Source: Muriicola sp. Z0-33
Lineage (GTDB): Bacteria > Bacteroidota > Bacteroidia > Flavobacteriales > Flavobacteriaceae
Length of the DNA stretch: 64,000 nucleotides
Direction: 5' to 3'
NCBI RefSeq assembly: GCF_026126425.1
Contig: NZ_JAFMPW010000012.1
Span: 18,991-82,990, forward strand
The translations under genes and the position numbers were made by a program. Under the pieces are notes generated by a model. That model searched no databases. It saw nothing but the letters and a program-made list of their open reading frames with translations, and was not told the DNA's origin. This document shows positions 9,289 through 16,895 of the stretch, in pieces. Each line of letters begins with the position of its first letter. Position 1 is the first letter of the stretch.

Positions 9289-9830
9289 CCCCAGCCTTCC
9301 CTATCCAAAAGGTTTTGAATGTGTGTATAGTGATGGTTTCCATGCCAGACATATCTTCCAATATTTTCTTCCAGTGTGCTTTCAGTATTCCCTTCGGGAT
9401 GTAAAAAGGACCTTTGGAGTTCTTCCTTAGAGAGCCCTCTAAGCAGGTACACCAGTTTAGCATGCACGGCAGACAGGTGTGCCAAAGAAAGTGCTATGGG
9501 TGCCGTCCTGGTATCAAAAAGACCAGCCCATCCTTTTTCGTCATATGCCTTGATCATGGGGGTATCTTCTGTTAATGCCCATTTAAAGCGCGTATAACTA
9601 TTATGATGACTGTCTGAAATATGGTGAATGGTTTGCCTGACCGTCCAGCCCCCTGGCCTGTATGGCGTATCTAACTGGTCCTCCTTTAAATCTTTGACCA
9701 AAGCTGTTAATCTGCCAGGCAATTCCTCTAATTGCACTATCCATTCCTGTAGTTGCGAATTCGTAATTTCTTCAGGAATTTCAAAATGTCCGATTGGGTA
9801 GCGAAGTGCTTCTATATTATCTATATCCAT
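9285..9830 (-). CDS. YfiT/BstA-type DinB-superfamily protein (putative bacillithiol S-transferase)
   Basis: The 181-residue protein matches the YfiT branch of the DinB fold: YPIGHFEIPEEI at the start, PYRPGGWTVRQTIHHISDSH around 60-75, and HGNHHYTHI near the end. The three metal-binding histidines are in the HHISDSH and HGNHHYTH motifs. Members transfer bacillithiol to electrophiles or act as metal-dependent hydrolases, a plausible role because flavobacteria generally use bacillithiol. It converges on the redoxin gene at 8509, and a peroxiredoxin gene follows divergently, which fits a thiol-stress neighbourhood. Confidence 0.82.
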   Translation of the reverse strand: MDIDNIEALRYPIGHFEIPEEITNSQLQEWIVQLEELPGRLTALVKDLKEDQLDTPYRPGGWTVRQTIHHISDSHHNSYTRFKWALTEDTPMIKAYDEKGWAGLFDTRTAPIALSLAHLSAVHAKLVYLLRGLSKEELQRSFLHPEGNTESTLEENIGRYVWHGNHHYTHIQNLLDREGWG

Positions 9831-9915
9831 AAAACAAAAATAACGAAGTTGCCAGGAATTACTAGAGTAAAAATTAATACACTTTTAACCTTATGATAGC
9901 TACTAACCAAAATAC

Positions 9916-9945
9916 AATCTACTACATTTGTAGGACAAGTAGATT
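9916..9945. promoter_or_regulatory. Palindrome overlapping the peroxiredoxin -7 promoter box
   Basis: Arms AATCTACT (9916-9923) and AGTAGATT (9938-9945) are perfect inverted repeats. Inside lies a second palindrome CTAC-ATTT-GTAG (9922-9933), which contains the -7 box TACATTTG (9923-9930). A protein bound here would cover the promoter. The CTAC/GTAG half-sites resemble operators of BlaI/CopY-type repressors, but the regulator is unknown. Confidence 0.55.
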
Positions 9946-9965
9946 AACTATAAAATAAGAAACGT

Positions 9966-10604
9966 ATGGCAACAATAAGACTGGGCGATATAGCCCCAAA
10001 CTTTACGGCAGACAGTTCTGTTGGAACACTGAATCTTTACGAATACCTGGGGGACGGATGGGGAATTTTATTTTCTCACCCGGCAGATTTCACTCCGGTT
10101 TGTACTACAGAATTAGGCACTGCTTCTAAGTTTAAGGAAGATTTTGATAAGCGCAATGTAAAAATGCTGGCGCTGAGTGTAGACGGTGCGGCCTCGCATA
10201 ATGAATGGATCAAGGATATAAACGAAACTCAGAACACCCTGGTGAATTTCCCAATCATTGCAGATGAGGACAGAAAGGTTTCAGATCTTTATGATATGAT
10301 ACATCCCAATGCAGACAGCACACTAACAGTGCGTTCTGTATTCATTATTGCCCCGGACAGGACTGTGAAATTAATCATTACCTACCCTGCATCAACGGGA
10401 AGGAATTTTCATGAACTATTAAGAGTAATAGACTCTTTGCAGTTAACGGCCTATCACAAAGTTGCCACTCCAGCAAACTGGGAACATGGTCAGGATGTTG
10501 TTGTGAGTCCGTCCATACCAACGGCAGAAGCGAAAGAAATATTTGAAAAAGGCGTGGAAGAGATCAGGCCCTATCTCAGGATGACCCCTGATCCTACTGC
10601 ATAA
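9966..10604 (+). CDS. 1-Cys peroxiredoxin (Prx6 type)
   Basis: The 212-residue protein has the peroxidatic motif HPADFTPVCTTELG with Cys46 and the Prx6-type C-terminal domain (TPANWEHGQDVVV, then IRPYLRMTPDP). Cys46 is the only cysteine in the chain, so it works as a 1-Cys enzyme that needs an external thiol reductant. It reduces hydrogen peroxide and organic peroxides in the cytoplasm. The ATG follows a -7 box and palindrome by about 20 bp, so repression by a promoter-occluding factor is plausible. Confidence 0.93.
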   Translation: MATIRLGDIAPNFTADSSVGTLNLYEYLGDGWGILFSHPADFTPVCTTELGTASKFKEDFDKRNVKMLALSVDGAASHNEWIKDINETQNTLVNFPIIADEDRKVSDLYDMIHPNADSTLTVRSVFIIAPDRTVKLIITYPASTGRNFHELLRVIDSLQLTAYHKVATPANWEHGQDVVVSPSIPTAEAKEIFEKGVEEIRPYLRMTPDPTA

Positions 10605-10616
10605 ATAGCATAAAAA

Positions 10617-10642
10617 AAAGAGCGCCGAATTGGCGCTCTTTT
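10617..10642. terminator. Bidirectional terminator between peroxiredoxin and the minus-strand gene
   Basis: GAGCGCC and GGCGCTC arms are flanked by A-run and T-run, so the hairpin can end transcription from both convergent genes. Confidence 0.85.
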
Positions 10643-10655
10643 ACTATCTGCACTT

Positions 10656-11483
10656 CTAATATTTCGCCAATTCAGGGACTCTGGTATAAATTGCTTCTCC
10701 GTGTAATCCGGTGAAATATTTATTCCTCATCTCCCCCATTTTCTTTTTGCCTTCATCTGTTGACCAGTGTGCATTAAAGAGTTCGTCGTTCTTGTCGTAT
10801 AGATTGTCTAAGTCGGCCATGCTATTTACATAAAAGGCTTCTACAAATTCTGTCCCATCCGCTCCGTAGAAATGAGAGTTCGGATAGTACCCCTGTATGT
10901 ATTCGTTTTTATGAAGTACATTCTCTGCATACTCCTTAAAGGTGGCCATAAACTCTTCACCTGATCCATCTTGCGGGAATTTAAAATGGCTGGTTCGAAG
11001 TAAAAGTATTTCTGCATCACCTCCTCCATAGGGTTTGGCATGTTTCATGGTTGAATAAATTTCATCAGAGTGAAAGTCAGAATAATAGGCATTCCTTTTT
11101 TGAAAATATGCCTTTCTTTCCTCCTCATCGGGCCAACCTTCTTTTACCAACTCACCTGTTCTTTTTTTCGCCTCTTCAATCGCCTCCCAGGAGGCATAAG
11201 AATTTACTGCCAAAAGTTCTCTATTGTCCGGGGTAAATCTGTGCATGTATAGCCCGGAACTCATAATCAGATCATTCTTTGCTGTCACCTTATCATAATA
11301 TTCCTTCTCCACAGCTTTCCAGGTATCCATATTAAAATTTGGGTTATCCATGTTCCAGTGAATGGTAGTTACGGCCACATATTTTGGCCTTGATGGGGCC
11401 TCTTCATCCTGGGCAATAACACCCGAAGAACAGAGTAATAATAATGCAGTGAACCCTGTCAATACGTACTTGTTTTTTTTCAT
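10656..11483 (-). CDS. Secreted protein of unknown function with an internal duplication
   Basis: From the ATG at 11483 (MKKNKYVLTG) the protein has 275 residues and a signal peptide ending near GVIAQ; the longer frame start at 11537 would bury this signal and is rejected. Two halves of about 115 residues repeat the same plan: an opening strand, a helix with FKEYAENV or EKEYYDKV, a SGLYMHRF or QGYYPNSHF strand, a helix with WEAIEE or MADLDN, and closing DEIYS or EAIYT. This suggests a duplicated ferredoxin-like (dimeric alpha/beta barrel type) fold. No function is assigned. It lies alone in its transcript. Confidence 0.7.
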   Translation of the reverse strand: MKKNKYVLTGFTALLLLCSSGVIAQDEEAPSRPKYVAVTTIHWNMDNPNFNMDTWKAVEKEYYDKVTAKNDLIMSSGLYMHRFTPDNRELLAVNSYASWEAIEEAKKRTGELVKEGWPDEEERKAYFQKRNAYYSDFHSDEIYSTMKHAKPYGGGDAEILLLRTSHFKFPQDGSGEEFMATFKEYAENVLHKNEYIQGYYPNSHFYGADGTEFVEAFYVNSMADLDNLYDKNDELFNAHWSTDEGKKKMGEMRNKYFTGLHGEAIYTRVPELAKY

Positions 11484-11857
11484 AATTGGTTGGTTTATAT
11501 GATTAAATAATAGAAAATTTAAACTCAAAATACCCATGGGCCGGGGGATTGGCTATTTATCCCATTAAATAGGTAAAGGGGGGAAGTGTATCAATTTACT
11601 TAATTTTTTTTAACAAAAAGCAAATTATTCCGATTGGTAAATTAATCTTTAAATCTTGTAAGTTTTCCCTTTCAAGAATGCCAATCCGATAGTTGAAAAC
11701 ATGATGAGTTGGCCTTAATGTCATACAAATTATTCCATAGAACTATTTATTCCAAACTTTCACACAACAGCTTCAAAATCAAATATTAATAGGAAAAACC
11801 ATCATTTTAAATTAATATATCGTACTTTTGCACTTTATTAATATTTTAATTTTTATT
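11484..11857. other. Intergenic region upstream of the cold-shock gene
   Basis: This 374-bp stretch is AT-rich and separates divergent genes. Apart from the cspA-type promoter box at its right end, I see no coding frame or strong inverted repeat. Confidence 0.5.
11823..11830 (+). promoter_or_regulatory. -7 promoter box TACTTTTG of the cold-shock gene
   Basis: Exact TAnnTTTG match 28 bp before the ATG at 11858. The resulting leader would be short, unlike the long structured leaders of enterobacterial cspA. Confidence 0.6.
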
Positions 11858-12052
11858 ATGAGTAAAGGAACAGTAAAATTCTTCAATGATTCAAAAGGTT
11901 ATGGATTCATTACTGAAGAAGGATCAGACGAAGATCACTTTGTACACATTTCTGGCTTAATTGACGAAGTACGAGAAGGTGATGTTGTAGAATTTGAACT
12001 ACAACAAGGAAAAAAAGGATTGAACGCCGTAAATGTGAAAGTAGTAGACTAG
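11858..12052 (+). CDS. Cold-shock domain protein (CspA family)
   Basis: The 64-residue single cold-shock domain is complete: KGTVKFFNDSKGYGFI (RNP1 KGYGFI) and DHFVHIS (RNP2), then GDVVEFELQQGKKGLNAVNV. It binds single-stranded RNA/DNA and acts as an RNA chaperone. The ATG at 11858 is preferred over one 30 bp upstream because MSKGTVKFF is the family start and the -7 box would fall too close to the earlier one. A terminator follows directly, so it is monocistronic. Confidence 0.95.
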   Translation: MSKGTVKFFNDSKGYGFITEEGSDEDHFVHISGLIDEVREGDVVEFELQQGKKGLNAVNVKVVD

Positions 12053-12080
12053 GTACGCAACGATTTAATTTTTTTTAGAT

Positions 12081-12110
12081 AAACCCTGATGAAATCATCA
12101 GGGTTTTTTA
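12081..12110 (+). terminator. Intrinsic terminator of the cold-shock gene
   Basis: CCCTGATG and CATCAGGG arms with a four-base loop, followed by six T. Confidence 0.88.
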
Positions 12111-12477
12111 TTTTCCTCTACTTCGGCTTTCTCTCATTATACTTCCAATTTCGATCAATAATCTTTAACTTCGCGATGTCTGATTGGTTCATACGACAGA
12201 ATTTTCCTCCTATTTTTGTAAGGCCCATCAGCTTTTCGAGCATTAAATAGTAAGCAGAAATTTACCACCCCACGGTTAGACTGATTATTAAAATGTCCCT
12301 TATGGGGTATTCTATCTTCATTATAACCAAAATACGGACGGGATGATCAGCTTTATAGGAGTTGGTGATTCTAGCGCAGTTGTTGAAATTTATGTTATTA
12401 GGTAGGGTAACTACCTAAGTAAATTGTTATAACAGTGAAGCGGTGTAATCCCCATACACGCTTTTAAATAAAATGCG
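12111..12477. other. Gene-free stretch with one strong palindrome
   Basis: I see no convincing coding frame here. The only marked structure is a perfect palindrome TTAGGTAG-N5-CTACCTAA at 12398-12418, which lies 60 bp before a tiny membrane ORF and may be its operator or a leader hairpin. Confidence 0.5.
12398..12418. promoter_or_regulatory. Perfect 8-bp inverted repeat, possible operator
   Basis: TTAGGTAG (12398-12405) and CTACCTAA (12411-12418) are exact reverse complements separated by GGTAA. No T-run follows, so it is not a terminator. Its position upstream of the ORF at 12478 suggests a regulator site. Confidence 0.45.
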
Positions 12478-12558
12478 ATGGTAATTTTTCTTTCAATTAT
12501 GATCATATTGATTGTAGCTAATTTAGTACTGTTTCTTTCTTTAGACGGTTCTAAATAA
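12478..12558 (+). CDS. Putative 26-residue single-helix membrane protein
   Basis: ATG 12478 opens a 26-codon frame that is almost entirely hydrophobic, with a polar tail (DGSK). An intrinsic terminator starts 5 bp after the stop, which supports an independent short transcript. The pattern FLxIxxxLIxANxxL is shared with the 31-residue ORF at 28489, suggesting two members of one family of tiny membrane proteins. No Shine-Dalgarno is seen, as is normal in this phylum. The function is unknown; a chance ORF remains possible. Confidence 0.5.
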   Translation: MVIFLSIMIILIVANLVLFLSLDGSK

Positions 12559-12560
12559 AA

Positions 12561-12588
12561 AACCCTTGCAAGAATACAAGGGCTTTTT
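12561..12588 (+). terminator. Intrinsic terminator after the tiny membrane ORF
   Basis: CCCTTG and CAAGGG arms followed by CTTTTTG. Confidence 0.7.
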
Positions 12589-12607
12589 GTTGTATGGTAT
12601 ATGCGTG

Positions 12608-13540
12608 TTATTTTATGCCCATCAACTCTACATCAAAGACCAGCGTTGCATTTGGAGGTATAACTCCCCCCGCTCCGGCGGCGCCATATCCTAAATGAGA
12701 AGGAATAACAAAGCGTGCTTTATCTCCCACTTTCAACAGATTAATCCCTTCATCCCAACCAGGGATAACCTGGCCAACACCTAGTTGAAAATCTATGGGT
12801 TCATTACGCTTATATGAAGAATCAAAAACCTGCCCCTCGGCCAGGGAACCTTCATAATGTACAGATACGGTCTGTCCTGATTCTGCCTGGGGACCATTCC
12901 CATTTTGAATGATCTTATATCTTAGGCCGCTTGCTGTCTTGTCAAAACCGGCTGCTATTTTATCTAATGCCGCTTCCGCCCTTTTGATCTCTTCTGCAAT
13001 TCTTTTATCTCTGGAACTCTTAAATGTTTGAAATGCCTCCAGAGCATCCCAATTTTCTGCTTCGCTCCCAACCCTTACAATCTTTATGGAGGTAATTTCA
13101 TCTCCCTGGGCCACAGCATCTACCACTTCCTGTCCTTGCTGTACATGTCCAAAAACAGTGTGTTTATTATCTAACCATGGCGTGGGAATATGGGTAATAA
13201 AAAATTGACTTCCATTGGTCCCCGGTCCGGCATTCGCCATAGATAATACCCCTGGTTCTGAATGAGTAAGATCCTGATGAAACTCGTCGTCGAACTTATA
13301 TCCAGGATCCCCGGTTCCGGTGCCTTGTGGACAACCTCCCTGGATCATAAAATCTGGAATAACCCTGTGAAATTTTAGCCCGTCATAATAAGGTTCTCCA
13401 GCAGCACGGGATGTATTATCTTGTTTTCCTTCTGCGAGTGCTACAAAATTCCCAACCGTACCGGGAGTTTTATCATAAGTTAATTTAAGTAGTATTTCTC
13501 CCTGAGTTGTAGTAAACTTAGCGTATAATCCGTCTTCCAT
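12608..13540 (-). CDS. Peptidyl-prolyl isomerase, cyclophilin-FKBP fusion
   Basis: The 310-residue cytoplasmic protein joins two unrelated prolyl isomerase folds. Residues about 5-158 are a cyclophilin (KFHRVIPDFMIQGG, GSQFFIT, WLDNKHTVFG). Residues about 204-310 are an FKBP domain (SVHYEGSLAEGQVFDSS, PIDFQLGVGQVIPGWDEG, HLGYGAAGAGG, IPPNATLVFDVEL). The two are linked by a charged helix. Both catalytic cores look intact. Such fusions assist protein folding and are known in Bacteroidota. There is no signal peptide. It is separate from its neighbours. Confidence 0.92.
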   Translation of the reverse strand: MEDGLYAKFTTTQGEILLKLTYDKTPGTVGNFVALAEGKQDNTSRAAGEPYYDGLKFHRVIPDFMIQGGCPQGTGTGDPGYKFDDEFHQDLTHSEPGVLSMANAGPGTNGSQFFITHIPTPWLDNKHTVFGHVQQGQEVVDAVAQGDEITSIKIVRVGSEAENWDALEAFQTFKSSRDKRIAEEIKRAEAALDKIAAGFDKTASGLRYKIIQNGNGPQAESGQTVSVHYEGSLAEGQVFDSSYKRNEPIDFQLGVGQVIPGWDEGINLLKVGDKARFVIPSHLGYGAAGAGGVIPPNATLVFDVELMGIK

Positions 13541-13694
13541 TTTTCTTTTTTTAATTGAGCGGCAAAGGTAGGGAAATTTAGAGAATCGCTGCCACTAAAT
13601 TACCAGCCTAAAACGGCTTCAACAAAGGTCTAAGATCATCCTTGAATTCTCTTAAAGAAGTGGTTAATTAATATGAGTTCCTGCTGTGCTGCTA

Positions 13695-15089
13695 TTATTC
13701 TGTAACCCTGCCCTGAGCTAGAACTCCATACTTGTCTATCAGATACACCAGGCTGGTCATTGCCGCTGCTCCCAACTCCAATTCCCTTTTATTGACATGC
13801 TCGAAAGTGTCATTTTCCGCATGATGATGATCAAAATAACGCTGTGAATCCGGACGTAATCCTGATAAAACAATATTCCCATTTTTCAGGGGTCCAATAT
13901 CCGCACCACTGCCCCCTTTAACGAATGAGTGAACCTGATAGGGTTCAAAAAGCGGTTTCCAGGAAAGTATCCTTTGAAAATTGGCATCTGAACAATCGAA
14001 GGAAAAGCCCCTGGGGGTGAATCCGCCGGCGTCACTTTCAAGTGCAAATACATGATTTTCCCCTTGGTACTTAACTGTTTCAGCGTATTTTGTCGCGCCA
14101 CGCAATCCATTTTCTTCATTCATAAAAAGCACCACCCGGATAGTGCGCTTGGGCCTATAGCCTGTACTTTTTAACAGCCGCAACACCTCCATACTTTGAA
14201 CACATCCTGCACCATCATCATGAGAACCATCACCCAGGTCCCAGGAATCTAAATGTCCGCCTACTACGATAACTTCATCCGGATAAGTGGTTCCTCTGAT
14301 TTCTCCAAGGACGTTATACGACCGGACTTCATCCAATTGCTTGCAATTTTGTTTAAAATAAAACTTAATTTCAGGATTTAACTGCAGGGTAGTGCTTAAA
14401 AATTCTGCTCCGTTGGTACTTATAGCTGCTGCTGGTATACGCTTATCCAATGCCGTATCACCATAGCTCATAGAACCGGTATGGGGGTAATCATCTAATC
14501 GTAAGGTCATCGACCTGACTATTATGCCAACTGCGCCGTATTTGGCAGCTTCTTCCGCCCCGGAATACCGCTGGTCCACACAACCGGAATACGCCTGAAA
14601 TGTATTGATAAGTGCTGCGTCCATTGGCCTGTTATAAAAAACGATCTTACCCTCTATTTTATCACGTCCCAGTTGTTGAAGCTCATCAATACCTTTTACC
14701 TCAACGATATTTGCTTTTAGTCCTCCTAAAGGTGTAGCTACAGAACCACCCAATGCGGAAATAGGAAGATTGTTGGTTACCCCTGGGGCTGTTTCCAGAT
14801 AAGCAAATTCCGGTGTTCCACGCACCCATTTTGGGACCATCACCGGCTGTAACCAAACCCGGTCTAAGCCCAGAGAATCTAATTGCTTTTTTGTATAATC
14901 AACTGCCTGCTCGGCCTGAACAGATCCTGATAATCTGCCTCCAATCTGATTGGAGAGATAATTTAACCAGTCGTAAGCCATTCCATTGGTAAGCGATGCG
15001 GTGTATATTTCTCTGATTTGTTCCTTATCATCGGTTTGTGAATATGCGGAAAATGATAAGAGTAATATTAATACGGTAATCTTCTTCAT
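13695..15089 (-). CDS. Secreted M28-family metallopeptidase with PA domain
   Basis: The 464-residue protein begins with a signal peptide ending near FSAYSQ. A PA (protease-associated) insert covers about 120-250. The M28 catalytic domain follows with zinc-binding GGHLDSWD near 276, DDGAG near 291 and the catalytic Glu pair in NEENG near 323; a later Asp is in ALESDAGGF and a His in FDHHHAEND. It is likely a periplasmic or extracellular aminopeptidase or carboxypeptidase. It starts 2 bp after the stop of the PPK2 gene, so the two form an operon, although no functional link is obvious. Confidence 0.88.
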   Translation of the reverse strand: MKKITVLILLLSFSAYSQTDDKEQIREIYTASLTNGMAYDWLNYLSNQIGGRLSGSVQAEQAVDYTKKQLDSLGLDRVWLQPVMVPKWVRGTPEFAYLETAPGVTNNLPISALGGSVATPLGGLKANIVEVKGIDELQQLGRDKIEGKIVFYNRPMDAALINTFQAYSGCVDQRYSGAEEAAKYGAVGIIVRSMTLRLDDYPHTGSMSYGDTALDKRIPAAAISTNGAEFLSTTLQLNPEIKFYFKQNCKQLDEVRSYNVLGEIRGTTYPDEVIVVGGHLDSWDLGDGSHDDGAGCVQSMEVLRLLKSTGYRPKRTIRVVLFMNEENGLRGATKYAETVKYQGENHVFALESDAGGFTPRGFSFDCSDANFQRILSWKPLFEPYQVHSFVKGGSGADIGPLKNGNIVLSGLRPDSQRYFDHHHAENDTFEHVNKRELELGAAAMTSLVYLIDKYGVLAQGRVTE

Positions 15090-15091
15090 TA

Positions 15092-15970
15092 TTATTCTTT
15101 TTCCAATTGTGCCCTGTAAGTTTCCAGATTAGCCTTTATTTCATCATCCAGTTCAGGTTCTTTGATATCTGAGTATTTTTTTAGCTCTTCCAGCAAAATT
15201 GAGGCCACAATTACACGGGCGGCCGGTTTGTTGTCTGCCGGAATTACATACCATGGAGCCCTGGCTTTTGTTGTTTTGCTGATTGCCTCTTCATAGCATT
15301 CCCGGTAGATATCCCAAAGTTTACGCTCCTTCAGGTCTCCGGGAGAAAATTTCCAATGTTTTTGTTCCAGGCGTAGCCTCCTTAACAACCGTTGCCTTTG
15401 TTCTTCCTTAGATAAATGCAAATAAAATTTGAAAATAATGGTCCCGTTCTCTACAATATGATCTTCAAAATTATTGATCTGATCATAACGTTTGTTCCAG
15501 AACTCTTTATCTATATCCTCCACCTTGTGGATCCCCGGTATATTCTCTCCAAGGATATATTCCGGGTGTACTTTTGTTACCAAAACATTTTCATAATGCG
15601 TACGGTTAAATGCACCAAATTTCCCTTTGGCCGGGAGAGCGATATAATGTCTCCAAATGTAGTCATGATCCCGTTCGAGCTCTGTGGGCACTTTAAAACT
15701 ATGTACTTCCACACCGTTGACGTTGCAATCTTTAAAAACTTCGCGGATAAGGCTGTCTTTCCCGGCAGTATCCATCCCCTGCAGACAAATTAGAACCGCA
15801 TACTTGCCATGAGCATAGAGTGTATTCTGGAAATCTCCAAGGTTCTTTCTAATCTCTCTTAATTCCTTTTTTAGTTCTTTCTGTGTGGACCCCAGGTCCT
15901 CAAAAGTGGCATGCTTGGATAGTTTTAGTCCGGGTTGGGCCAGATAGGCCTTACTTCTTACTTGCTTCAT
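15092..15970 (-). CDS. Polyphosphate kinase 2 family (polyphosphate:nucleotide phosphotransferase)
   Basis: The 292-residue protein is a single PPK2 domain. Walker A is GMDTAGKDS near residue 66, the lid carries RTHYENVLVTKVHPE, and HLSKEEQRQRLLRRL with PWYVIPADNKPAAR marks the C-terminal half. PPK2 enzymes transfer phosphate between polyphosphate and nucleoside mono- or diphosphates; which class this belongs to needs a tree. It is cytoplasmic and is the first gene of a two-gene unit with the M28 peptidase. Confidence 0.9.
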   Translation of the reverse strand: MKQVRSKAYLAQPGLKLSKHATFEDLGSTQKELKKELREIRKNLGDFQNTLYAHGKYAVLICLQGMDTAGKDSLIREVFKDCNVNGVEVHSFKVPTELERDHDYIWRHYIALPAKGKFGAFNRTHYENVLVTKVHPEYILGENIPGIHKVEDIDKEFWNKRYDQINNFEDHIVENGTIIFKFYLHLSKEEQRQRLLRRLRLEQKHWKFSPGDLKERKLWDIYRECYEEAISKTTKARAPWYVIPADNKPAARVIVASILLEELKKYSDIKEPELDDEIKANLETYRAQLEKE

Positions 15971-16161
15971 AGGTTGAATATAGAATAAATTGTCGGTGAT
16001 TTCCTATCCACAGTTCAAAAAAATATCCGTTTACCTTTTAAAAATTGCTGTTTGACGTATTTACGCCATTTTCACCTCCGTTAATCGAAAAAATAGGGTT
16101 TAGCCCACTTTGCTATGTATCTTTACCCTGCCTAAATTTTACATAATCAACACATTACGCT

Positions 16162-16857
16162 ATGAAAACACATCATCTACTTTTGTGTATTTCCATATTT
16201 TTCATCTTTTCCTCGTTTGATGACAACAAGGCATGTGAATATGCAGGCTCCAATATTGGCTATGTCAGGTCACAAACTCAGAAAGCTTTGGAGGCCGAAA
16301 ATATTAATTCTTCCAGGTTCTATGCTTACAAGGCACTAAATGCCATTGTTAAGTCTAAAAAGCAATTTGAAGACTGTGGTTGCGACGCTGCTTTGAAAAG
16401 TATTTATAAAGGACTTGATAATCTAAAACTGGCTACCAGAGTGGCATCTCTTGACGGCACAAAGATCTTATTGAACCGGGCATTGGAAAATACTCTAATA
16501 AGCCTGGATGAGCTAGATGAGCACGAACTTATGCACAATAGCGAATATTCTAATGACCTCCTGGCTATAAATACCACAGACGCTGTGAAAGCCAAATTAA
16601 GTATGAAACAACCTCGGGGTAAACTTCTTGAAGAAAAAATTGATAGGTCACTAATTAATTTTCAAAATTCCCTGGATGAAGTTGTTCGATCTGTAGAATG
16701 CAAAGAAGCATATGCATTTGCAAACAGAATTTTCAATCATTGCGAGCAGCAGTTACTTAAGCCAGATCTTACAGAGGCCAAGAAATACTATAATCTCAGG
16801 ACAAAAGAAATTACGGCTGAAGCGCTAAAGAAATTACAGCACTGCGCACAAAAATAA
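16162..16857 (+). CDS. Secreted helical protein of unknown function
   Basis: The 231-residue protein starts MKTHHLLLCISIFF, a signal peptide, and the mature part is rich in helix-forming residues with several cysteines (DNKACEYAG, FEDCGCDAAL, SVECKEAYA, FNHCEQQL, LQHCAQK) that could form disulphides in the periplasm. I recognise no family. A TATCTTTA box, close to the TAnnTTTG consensus, lies about 45 bp upstream. It converges on the NtrC-like gene with only 38 bp between them. Confidence 0.7.
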   Translation: MKTHHLLLCISIFFIFSSFDDNKACEYAGSNIGYVRSQTQKALEAENINSSRFYAYKALNAIVKSKKQFEDCGCDAALKSIYKGLDNLKLATRVASLDGTKILLNRALENTLISLDELDEHELMHNSEYSNDLLAINTTDAVKAKLSMKQPRGKLLEEKIDRSLINFQNSLDEVVRSVECKEAYAFANRIFNHCEQQLLKPDLTEAKKYYNLRTKEITAEALKKLQHCAQK

Positions 16858-16895
16858 ACGGCATTGTTTATGCATACTCGCCCTGTAAATCCAGT

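Noticed and set aside
12176..12250. 24-codon ORF beginning MSDWFIRQ
   Set aside because: No clear -7 box or terminator and no similarity to other small ORFs in the window; likely chance.
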